Assembly (NCBI RefSeq): GCF_014705655.1
Contig: NZ_JACXIY010000015.1
Span: 1-64,000, forward strand
Direction of reading: 5' to 3'
Source: Paenibacillus arenilitoris
GTDB taxonomy: Bacteria > Bacillota > Bacilli > Paenibacillales > Paenibacillaceae
DNA: 64,000 bases
The translations under genes and the position numbers were made by a program. Positions 1-6,540 of the stretch are shown here, one piece after another. The notes under the pieces are model-generated. The model had not been told where the DNA came from, did not search any database, and saw only the letters and a program-made list of their open reading frames with translations. Position 1 is the stretch's first letter. Each line of letters opens with the position of its first letter.

Positions 1-1
1 C

Positions 2-2080
2 CGCGTGCGCGCGGCCGGCGAGCTGGCGCTGCCGGCCGGCGCGACGAACGGCGGCGGCTTCGACTACCGCCGCTATCTGAGCAGCCAGCGCATCCACTGG
101 CTGCTCAAAGCGAGGGGCACCGCCGCCGTCGAAGCGGCGCCGGGCCCCTGGTGGACCGCGGCCGCGCTGCTCGGCCGCATCGACGACGCGCGCGCTCTGC
201 TCGGCGCGCGGATGGAGGCGCTGTACCCTTCCGAACAGTCCGGGTACATGAAAGGGCTCGTCCTCGGCATACGCGAGGACCTCGATCCGCAGCAGTTCCA
301 GCAATTTTCGCGGCTTGGCCTGACGCATATATTGGCGATATCGGGCTTGCACGTCGCCGTATTCCTCTACGCGCTCGGCGGGCTGCTGCGGCTGCTGAGG
401 ATGACGCGCGAGCGGATCTTGCTCTCGCTCATGCTGGCCGTGCCGCTGTACGTCCTGCTCTCGGGCGCGTCTCCTTCGGTTATCCGCGCGGGCGTTATGG
501 CCGTGCTCGGGCTCATTGCCGCCCGGATGGGCAAGCTGAAGGACGGCCTGCATCTGCTCGCGGCGGCCGCGCTGTTCATGCTGATCGTCGATCCGTTCCT
601 GCTCGGCAACGTCAGCTTCCAGCTGTCCTTCATCGTGACGCTCGGCCTGATCGTCGGCGTGCCGCCGGTACGCCGGGCGATGCCGGATTGGCGACGGGGC
701 AAGGCGGCGCTCGATTTGGCGGCCGTCACGATCGTCGCCCAGCTCGTTTCTTTCCCGGTAACGATCTATTATTTTAACCAATTCCACGCCTTGTCCTTGC
801 TTGCGAACTTTCTGCTCGTCCCGTTCATCAGCTTCGTCGTCATGCCGATCGGGGCGGCCGCGCTGCTCGTCGCCTTGGCCTGGGAGCCGGGCGGCAAGCT
901 GCTCGCGATCGCTTCCCATTATGCCAATGATTGGACGTTCGCCCTCGTCGAGCTGCTGGCGAGAGTCGACGCGTTCCGCATGATCTGGGCAACCCCGCCG
1001 CTCTGGTGGGTCGCGGCATGGCTGCTCGTGCTCGGCGCCTTCTTTAACCTGCTCGGAAAGCGGGCGCGCCGGACCGACGCGGTATCGGCCGCCGACCCGG
1101 ACGATACCGCCCCGCTGGACGGGGAGCCGCCGCCGCATCCGAATAAAGGCGCGGGCCGCCCGCTGCTCGCCGTTGTGGCAACCATGACGATCTTACTCGC
1201 GTACGCTTATGCGCCCGACCTTCTCGATCGGGAAGCCGAGGTCAGCTTCATCGACGTCGGCCAAGGCGATTCGATTCATATCCGCACGCCCGAGGGCAAG
1301 CATATTTTGATCGACGGCGGAGGCACGCTCTCGTTCCGGAAGCCCGGCGAGGAATGGAAGGAGCGGAGCGATCCGTTCGAAATCGGCCGCAAGCTGCTCG
1401 TACCGCTGCTGATGAAAAGAGGCGTCCGCGAAATCGATCTGCTCGTCGTGTCGCATTTGGACAGCGACCATATCCGCGGCCTGCAGGCCGTCGTCGAGAC
1501 GATTCCGGTACGCGGCATCCTGTGGAACGGTACGGTCAAGGAGGCGGAGGACGCGAGGAAGCTGCTCGCCTTCGCTGTCGCCCGGGATATCCCGCTCTAC
1601 GCCGCCGGCGCGGGCATGGAGCGACGCATCGACGGCGAAGCGTCGCTGACGGTATTATGGCCGCACGAAGCGCCGGACGGGATCGTGTCCGCGCTTGAGG
1701 AGCAGAACGAGGGCAGCGTCGTATTGACGATCCGGCTCTATAATTCTACATTCCTATTCCAGGGAGACATTAATGCGGAGACGGAGCGGGCCGTCATCCA
1801 AAGCCTGCCGCCGTCCGCGAGCACGCCTAAGGCGCCGGTATCCGTCATGAAGGTCGCGCATCACGGCAGCCGGTTCTCGACCGGCGAAGAATGGCTCGAT
1901 TATTGGCAGCCGATCGCCGCGGTCGTCTCCGTCGGGGCAACGAACACGTATGGCCATCCCCATCCCGACGTCGTTCGCAGGCTGGAGGAGTCGGGAACGG
2001 CATTATGGCGGACGGACCGCGACGGCGAGGTTCGGTTTAAAGTGATCCCGGCAGGCGTGTTCGTCCGCAAGCGACAATAA
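2..2080 (+). CDS. comEC: ComEC/Rec2 competence DNA channel, 3' part of the gene
   Basis: Membrane channel that moves single-stranded DNA across the cytoplasmic membrane during natural transformation. The gene runs off the left edge, so only the C-terminal ~692 codons are present. Seen: a hydrophobic Competence-domain block (about codons 70-350) with the family signature HILAISGLHV, then a metallo-beta-lactamase-like domain with IDVGQGDS (about codon 413), SHLDSDH (about 482) and AHHGS (about 618). The zinc-site histidines and aspartates of the extracellular nuclease-like domain look intact. No comEA is visible because the upstream DNA is missing. The stop is followed by about 190 bases before sigW. 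Confidence 0.95.
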   Translation, partial: RVRAAGELALPAGATNGGGFDYRRYLSSQRIHWLLKARGTAAVEAAPGPWWTAAALLGRIDDARALLGARMEALYPSEQSGYMKGLVLGIREDLDPQQFQQFSRLGLTHILAISGLHVAVFLYALGGLLRLLRMTRERILLSLMLAVPLYVLLSGASPSVIRAGVMAVLGLIAARMGKLKDGLHLLAAAALFMLIVDPFLLGNVSFQLSFIVTLGLIVGVPPVRRAMPDWRRGKAALDLAAVTIVAQLVSFPVTIYYFNQFHALSLLANFLLVPFISFVVMPIGAAALLVALAWEPGGKLLAIASHYANDWTFALVELLARVDAFRMIWATPPLWWVAAWLLVLGAFFNLLGKRARRTDAVSAADPDDTAPLDGEPPPHPNKGAGRPLLAVVATMTILLAYAYAPDLLDREAEVSFIDVGQGDSIHIRTPEGKHILIDGGGTLSFRKPGEEWKERSDPFEIGRKLLVPLLMKRGVREIDLLVVSHLDSDHIRGLQAVVETIPVRGILWNGTVKEAEDARKLLAFAVARDIPLYAAGAGMERRIDGEASLTVLWPHEAPDGIVSALEEQNEGSVVLTIRLYNSTFLFQGDINAETERAVIQSLPPSASTPKAPVSVMKVAHHGSRFSTGEEWLDYWQPIAAVVSVGATNTYGHPHPDVVRRLEESGTALWRTDRDGEVRFKVIPAGVFVRKRQ

Positions 2081-2217
2081 CAGAATCGGCGCCAATCGCC
2101 GGATGTCTATATACGAGGTTCTATAAATTTGGTATCCTTGAGTGTGGAGTTTATCTCTCCGAATTGCGACATATAAAAAAGTATATAAAATAAATAAAGT
2201 ACATTTTAGGTTTAAAC

Positions 2218-2244
2218 TGCAACTTTTATCGTAACCGGTTCGTC
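2218..2244 (+). promoter_or_regulatory. Candidate ECF-type (SigW autoregulatory) promoter
   Basis: TGCAAC, a 17-base spacer that begins with a T-rich run, then CGTC. This resembles the ECF promoters of SigW/SigX/SigM (AAC in the -35 element, CGT in the -10). It lies 30 bases before the sigW start, as expected for an autoregulated ECF operon. The spacer is one base longer than the SigW optimum, so the assignment is an inference. Confidence 0.55.
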
Positions 2245-2273
2245 AGAATGGTTGCAAGAGAGGGGGATCCTTC

Positions 2274-2822
2274 GTGGTGGAGCCTAGCCTGATTAGAGCG
2301 GCTCAGTCGGGAGATCGCGACGCTTTAATTACTCTGTTGCGAGAGGTTGAAACACATGTGTATCGGACAGCCTATTATATATTAAATAACGAGCAGGATG
2401 CGCTGGACGCGGCGCAGGAAGCGCTCATCCGCATTTATACGAAGATAGGCTCCTATGAGGAGAAGGCGCAATTCAAAACATGGATTCAGCGAATTGTGAC
2501 CAATATTTGCATCGATAAGTTTCGCAGAAACAAGCCCACCGTCTCGATCGACGAGCACGAGATGGTATTTCAGGAGAAGCAGAACGTGGAGGACGAGGTG
2601 ATGTCCGCTTACGCCGTGAAGGACATTCGGGCCGCGATCGACAAGCTGCCCGAGCATCACCGCGCGGTTGTCGTCCTTCGATACTTGCAGGATTTCTCTT
2701 ACAATGAAATCGCCGACTCGCTCGATTTGCCGCTCAATACGGTGAAATCCTATTTATTCCGTGCCAGGCAGCAGCTGCAAACTTTACTTCATGATTATCA
2801 GAAAGGTGGTGTCCGGGGATGA
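2274..2822 (+). CDS. sigW: ECF RNA polymerase sigma factor SigW
   Basis: Extracytoplasmic-function sigma factor of 182 residues, a normal length for SigW. Region 2 (about residues 15-80) contains DALDAAQEALIRIYTKI and the aromatic FKTWIQRIVTNICIDKFRR segment. Region 4 (about 118-170) contains the LRYLQDFSYNEIADSL helix-turn-helix and NTVKSYLFRARQQL. In the family SigW directs genes for envelope stress, detergents and antimicrobial peptides. The chosen start is GTG after GGGGGATCC; a second GTG follows immediately. The stop overlaps the rsiW start by four bases (ATGA), which suggests translational coupling of sigma and anti-sigma. Confidence 0.92.
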   Translation: MVEPSLIRAAQSGDRDALITLLREVETHVYRTAYYILNNEQDALDAAQEALIRIYTKIGSYEEKAQFKTWIQRIVTNICIDKFRRNKPTVSIDEHEMVFQEKQNVEDEVMSAYAVKDIRAAIDKLPEHHRAVVVLRYLQDFSYNEIADSLDLPLNTVKSYLFRARQQLQTLLHDYQKGGVRG

Positions 2823-3913
2823 ATTGTCAAGAGGTGATGGAATTGATGCAAAGACAGCTAGACGACGATCTCGACGAGCGCGAGATCGAAGTTTTGGACA
2901 ATCATACTAGACAGTGTCCGGACTGTGCAGCGATGCTGGAGAGGCTGAAGCTGTTATCCGCCGAGCTTACCAGTTTGCCGAAGGTTACGCCGAGCTACAG
3001 CCTGGTTGACGCGATCATGCCGCAGCTGGAGCGGATCGAGCTGTTCGGCCAGACGGAGGCGGCGACCGCGCCCGCGGCGAACCAAGAGCTCGAAGAGCCG
3101 GCTCCGCGCCGCGCGAAGCGGGAGCGCCGCTGGCCGTCGGTCCGCGTAATGGGCGGCGTTATCGCCGCGGGGATCGTAGCGGGCTTGTTCCTCGTCACGT
3201 ACAACGCGGGCGAAGGGCCGAATTTCAGTTTAACCAAGCACTCGGCCGACGACAGCGCCGCGAACACGGCCGCGGAAGGTGACGTCAGACAGTATGCCTT
3301 CTCCAATGAGGACGGAGAGGCGTCGGATGTCAGAACGGAAGCGCTTCACTCGATCGCGGGCGAGAACGACAAATCCGTCAAGGATACGTCGAAGGAAGAC
3401 GCGGTCAGGAGCAGCGGCGAACCCGGCGCGGGAGACGGCAGCGACGGACAGCCGGGCAAGCCGATCGAAGGCAGCTCGGGCGGCGCTCCCGCGGGCGGAT
3501 CGAATGCGGGCACCTCTGGCACGGGCGGGGATGCGGGAGGCGGCGACGAAGAAGCGGCTGCGGACGGCGCCGAAAACGGCGGCGGCTCGGAACCGACCTC
3601 GCCTTCCGAAGGCGAGGTCGGCGCGCAAGGCGACAAGCAGGGCAATCAGGGCTTCGGCGAGGACCGCGCCGCGAGCGTATCGCCGGACGGCAAGTACAGC
3701 GCGCAAGCGGAAGGCTTCGTCGTCAAAGTATACGCGGCTTCCGACCAATCGCTCGTGCTCGAATCGACGCGCAAGAACGGAACGTTGACCAATCTCGTCT
3801 GGTCGGAGGACAGCGCGCGGCTGACCTATGAGGTTCATGTCGAGAAAGGCGCCATCGAGACGTACGTGATCGATATGGCGACCCGCGAAGAGAAGAAAGC
3901 CGAGCATGAATAG
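2819..3913 (+). CDS. rsiW: Anti-sigma-W factor RsiW, long form
   Basis: Membrane-bound inhibitor that holds SigW until it is cleaved in regulated intramembrane proteolysis. Seen: an N-terminal zinc-finger anti-sigma domain with H29-x3-C33-x2-C36 plus C3, a charged linker, and one transmembrane helix (about 109-128) containing AAGIVAG. The long outside part (130-364) is low-complexity Gly/Ser/Glu-rich to about 285 and then has a compact C-terminal segment (SPDGKYSA ... NLVWSEDSARLTYEV) resembling a beta-propeller/TolB-type blade. At 364 residues it is far longer than B. subtilis RsiW (about 208). The target assignment rests on its position next to sigW. Confidence 0.88.
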   Translation: MNCQEVMELMQRQLDDDLDEREIEVLDNHTRQCPDCAAMLERLKLLSAELTSLPKVTPSYSLVDAIMPQLERIELFGQTEAATAPAANQELEEPAPRRAKRERRWPSVRVMGGVIAAGIVAGLFLVTYNAGEGPNFSLTKHSADDSAANTAAEGDVRQYAFSNEDGEASDVRTEALHSIAGENDKSVKDTSKEDAVRSSGEPGAGDGSDGQPGKPIEGSSGGAPAGGSNAGTSGTGGDAGGGDEEAAADGAENGGGSEPTSPSEGEVGAQGDKQGNQGFGEDRAASVSPDGKYSAQAEGFVVKVYAASDQSLVLESTRKNGTLTNLVWSEDSARLTYEVHVEKGAIETYVIDMATREEKKAEHE

Positions 3914-3999
3914 CAGAGATATTCGCACACTTTCGTCGGCGTCTGCGTATAGTGGAAGTATCGAAAGTGTCTGCGACGAAGCGTGAAACGTCGTATGAC

Positions 4000-4038
4000 C
4001 ATCCGCAGGGCGGTACCATGGACCTGCCTGCGGATGTT
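4000..4038 (+). terminator. Stem-loop after rsiW
   Basis: Inverted repeat CATCCGCAG ... CTGCGGATG followed by TTTATATA. It probably ends the sigW-rsiW transcript. The T-run is short, so termination may be partial. Confidence 0.55.
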
Positions 4039-4049
4039 TATATAGATGT

Positions 4050-4096
4050 TCGGCAAAGGGATGAAGCCCGCGAGCGGCTCATCCCTTTGCCCGATT
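4050..4096 (+). terminator. Second stem-loop before holA
   Basis: GCAAAGGGATGA ... TCATCCCTTTGC is a perfect 12-base stem followed by CCGATTTT. It lies between rsiW and holA and overlaps the only upstream ATG in the holA frame (4046), which argues for the later TTG start of holA. Confidence 0.6.
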
Positions 4097-4129
4097 TTAA
4101 GGCCGGATACGGCAACGGGGTGTGAATAT

Positions 4130-5164
4130 TTGGACGCGAAGGAAGCGCTGAAGGAAATCAAAGGCGGCCGGTTCCGGCCGATCTACGTGCTGTACGGGAA
4201 GGACCGGTTCCGGCTGCAGCAGTTTATCGACTTTTTGACGGAAGCGATGTTCACGGCGGAGGAGAGAGAGCTCGGCATCGTCAAGTTCGATACGGCCGAG
4301 ACGCCGATCGACGAAGCGGTGCTCGAAGCGGAGACGCTGCCGTTCTTCGTGCAGCGCAAGCTGATCGTCATCCGCGACGCTTCCGTGCTTGCCGCCGGCG
4401 GCAAGGAGGGCGGCAAGGTCGAGCATCATCCGGAGAAGCTGCTGAACTATATGGAATATCCGTCGGAGACATCGGTTATCGTGTTCGCCGTCCATGCGGA
4501 GAAGCTGGACGAGCGGCGCAAGCTGGTCAAGACGCTGAAGGAGAGGAAAGCGCTCGTGCCGTTCCCCGAGCTGGACGCGGCGCAGCTCAAGCAGTGGATG
4601 ATCAAGCGGGCTGCGGAGCAGAACCGCCAATTAACGGCCGATGCGGCGGATCTGCTGCTCCTGCGCGCCGGTGCGAACATGCAGCAGCTGGCGCAGGAGG
4701 TGGACAAGCTGTGCCTGCATGCAGGCGCGGGAGGCACGATCGACGCCGGGCAGGCGTCGCTGCTCACGCCCGCGACCGTCGAAGAGGACGTATTCGCGCT
4801 CGTCGACGCGATCGCGGAGCTGCGGATCGACCGGGCGGTCCGCTTGTACCGGGAGCTGCTGGTCAGACGGGAAGAGCCGATCAAGATCGCCGCGCTGATC
4901 GCGAGACAGCTTCGAATCATGCTGCAGATCAAGGAGCTGGAGCAGCACCAGTATTCGCCGCAGCAGATGGCCGGCCAGCTCGGCCTGCATCCTTACGCGG
5001 TCAAGCTGGCGGCGGAGAAGAGCCGCAAGTTCCAAGCGGCCAGGCTCGGGAAGCTGCTCGCATCGCTCGCGGAGCTCGATTACCGGATGAAAACCGGCGC
5101 GATCGACAAGACGCTGGGGCTGGAGCTGTATTTGCTGTCGCTCGGGATGGAGAAAGGCGCTTGA
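4130..5164 (+). CDS. holA: DNA polymerase III delta subunit
   Basis: Clamp-loader subunit that opens the beta sliding clamp in the replisome. Seen: N-terminal EALKEIKGGRFRPIYVLYGKDRF with the family YxLxGxDxF pattern, then the AAA-like fold and a C-terminal collar domain (PIKIAALIARQLRIML ... KLLASLAELDYRMKTG). The TTG start gives about 344 residues, the usual length for the family, and sits after GGGGTGTG. Starting at the ATG at 4046 would add 28 unrelated residues that overlap a strong hairpin. A terminator follows directly. In most related genomes rpsT would come next; here an island intervenes. Confidence 0.93.
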   Translation: MDAKEALKEIKGGRFRPIYVLYGKDRFRLQQFIDFLTEAMFTAEERELGIVKFDTAETPIDEAVLEAETLPFFVQRKLIVIRDASVLAAGGKEGGKVEHHPEKLLNYMEYPSETSVIVFAVHAEKLDERRKLVKTLKERKALVPFPELDAAQLKQWMIKRAAEQNRQLTADAADLLLLRAGANMQQLAQEVDKLCLHAGAGGTIDAGQASLLTPATVEEDVFALVDAIAELRIDRAVRLYRELLVRREEPIKIAALIARQLRIMLQIKELEQHQYSPQQMAGQLGLHPYAVKLAAEKSRKFQAARLGKLLASLAELDYRMKTGAIDKTLGLELYLLSLGMEKGA

Positions 5165-5188
5165 ATGCGACAATTGGCGTAAGCGCAT

Positions 5189-5227
5189 AACGGCGGTATG
5201 GGGATTTTCCCCGTACCGCCGTTTTTA
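5189..5227 (+). terminator. Intrinsic terminator of holA
   Basis: CGGCGGTATGGGGA, loop TTT, TCCCCGTACCGCCG, then TTTTT. Nearly perfect 14-base stem. Confidence 0.9.
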
Positions 5228-5267
5228 TATTCTCGCTCGGCACGATACGTACCGCAAATTAAAAAAC

Positions 5268-5276
5268 TGTTATAAT
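5268..5276 (+). promoter_or_regulatory. Candidate extended -10 promoter before the decayed transporter gene
   Basis: TGTTATAAT fits an extended -10 element (TGn-TATAAT). No convincing -35 is visible 17 bases upstream. It precedes the lipoprotein pseudogene by about 90 bases and may be its former promoter. Confidence 0.4.
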
Positions 5277-5360
5277 CTAAAAACTGTTGTATGTGAATGA
5301 GAATAACGACCGTCTACAATAAAGCTGCAAGAGACAATCCAGTCGAGGGGGGATTTGAGA

Positions 5361-5721
5361 GTGAAAGCAATATCGGCAACGAAATAAGCGGCATCCGCGG
5401 CAAAAGCTTTGGCCATCCCACTGGCGGTTATGTTAGCGGTTACAGCTTGCTCGGGCGCAGGGAACGACGGCGGCGAAGGAAACGCGCGGCCTCGCCGTCT
5501 CCTTGAAGGATGGCACGTATAACTGGATGGCGACCGGCAACGGCCTCGTCGGGGCTTTCGGCAACCATATGCCCTCCAAAATACATCTGGGAATTTTGGA
5601 ATCCGGACGAGAGCAGCCAGCTAGTCTACAACGGCATCCAACCGGGCATTAAGCGCTTCCCGGCCCAAATGAAGGATTGGCATGAGAAAGGCTGCGTCGA
5701 TCCCGAAGCCGACCGATGCTA
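5361..5721 (+). pseudogene. Remnant of an LplA-like sugar-ABC solute-binding lipoprotein gene
   Basis: A GTG start after GAGGGGGGATT opens VKAISATK and then hits an in-frame TAA (5385). Past the stop, the same frame encodes a lipoprotein signal with hydrophobic core and lipobox (VMLAVTAC-SGAGN). The sequence then changes frame: GLVGAFGNHMPSK is in frame 1 and NPDESSQLVYNGIQPGIKR...KDWHEKGCVDPEA in frame 2. The last segments match the internal part of LplA-type extracellular solute-binding proteins, where similar text lies roughly 200 residues from the lipobox. The gene therefore carries a nonsense codon, two frame changes and a large internal deletion. Family assignment is by motif recognition only. 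Confidence 0.72.
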
Positions 5722-5784
5722 AAGCTGCGCTGGACATAATCAGCGAGCAGCTGTGGCGGTCGGCCTACGACGCTTGCCATCCGA

Positions 5785-5978
5785 AATAACTTCGATTTTA
5801 TCCTAAGCATGACCCAAATGGGCAACAAGGAAGCCGTCATCGCGTTCACCCAGGACTTAAGCCAATATTGCCGTTATACGACCCGAACGGAAACGGCGAT
5901 GACGGATATGCGGGAGGAGCTGCGGCTCATTCGCAATTATTTGGAAATTCATAAGCTGAGGGAAATGTCGCGCACGGT
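5785..5978 (+). pseudogene. Fragment of a YesM-like sensor histidine kinase
   Basis: About 65 codons reading NNFDFILSMTQMGNKEA ... LSQYCRYTT ... REELRLIRNYLEIHKLR. This matches the His_kinase (PF06580) segment just after the phospho-acceptor histidine in YesM-type kinases of carbohydrate two-component systems. The histidine itself, the sensor and membrane part, and the ATPase domain are all missing. The same frame later runs into regulator DNA by chance, so the apparent 230-codon reading frame starting at 5809 is not one gene. Confidence 0.7.
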
Positions 5979-6501
5979 CACATGCTGCTATCAGGCTACG
6001 CGGAATTCGAGTACGCGAAGAAGGCAATGGAGCTACAACCTCGAAGTATATTATGAAGCCGGTTGTCGAGGCCGAATTGATCGGGACGCTCCGCGCGCTC
6101 GGCGAGGAGTTAGCCGCGGAAAGCATAACCGCGCAGCAGCACCGGAACAGGGCAGCCCCGACTCGGACCGGGCGCCGTCGTTGTCCGGCAAAGTCCGGCA
6201 GTTCGTCGAAGGAAGCCTTGAGCGGGATTTGTCGCTGCAGCTGCTGTCCGATGCGCTCGGCTTCCACCCGGCCTATTTGTCCAAGGCGTTCAAGGCCGAG
6301 ACCGGCGAGACGCTAAGCGATTATTTGCTCAAGCGGCGGATGGAGCATGCGGTGGTGCTGCTCAAAAAAACCGGCTACAAAATTTACGAGGTGTCGGAGA
6401 AGGCGGGCTATCAGACGACGCATCACTTTATCAAGCAGTTCAAGCGGTTCTACGGCATAACGCCGCAGCAGTACCGCAACCGCCAGATCGGCCGAAATTA
6501 A
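5979..6501 (+). pseudogene. Remnant of a YesN-like AraC-type response regulator
   Basis: Three frames carry consecutive pieces. Frame 3 has LLSGYAEFEYAKKAMEL, the end of a receiver domain. Frame 2 has MKPVVEAELIGTLRALGEEL, the KPV...L segment that follows the receiver's last strand. Frame 1 has an intact AraC-type double helix-turn-helix (SLERDLSLQLLSDALGFHPAYLSKAFK ... GYQTTHHFIKQFKRFYGITPQQYR). YesN regulators partner YesM kinases and control adjacent sugar ABC transporters, matching the two remnants upstream. The receiver aspartate region is deleted. The HTH end could still be made if translation started internally, but no clear start is seen. Confidence 0.75.
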
Positions 6502-6504
6502 CGC

Positions 6505-6520
6505 CGCGGGCATGCCCGCG
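6505..6520. promoter_or_regulatory. Perfect 16-bp palindrome before the GHL6 operon
   Basis: CGCGGGCATGCCCGCG, flanked by CGC on the left and GGCG on the right so the hairpin can extend. It lies 20 bases before the first operon start and has no T-run, so it looks more like an operator or a leader hairpin than a terminator. Function unknown. Confidence 0.4.
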
Positions 6521-6540
6521 AGGCGAAAAGGAGGATTAGG

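Noticed and set aside
3230..3928. 232-codon minus-strand frame within rsiW
   Set aside because: Low-complexity Arg/Ala sequence arising from the reverse of the Gly/Ser/Glu-rich stalk.
5297..5506. 69-codon plus-strand frame starting before the lipoprotein remnant
   Set aside because: It reads the signal-peptide DNA in the wrong frame. The frame with the lipobox (VMLAVTAC) is the meaningful one.
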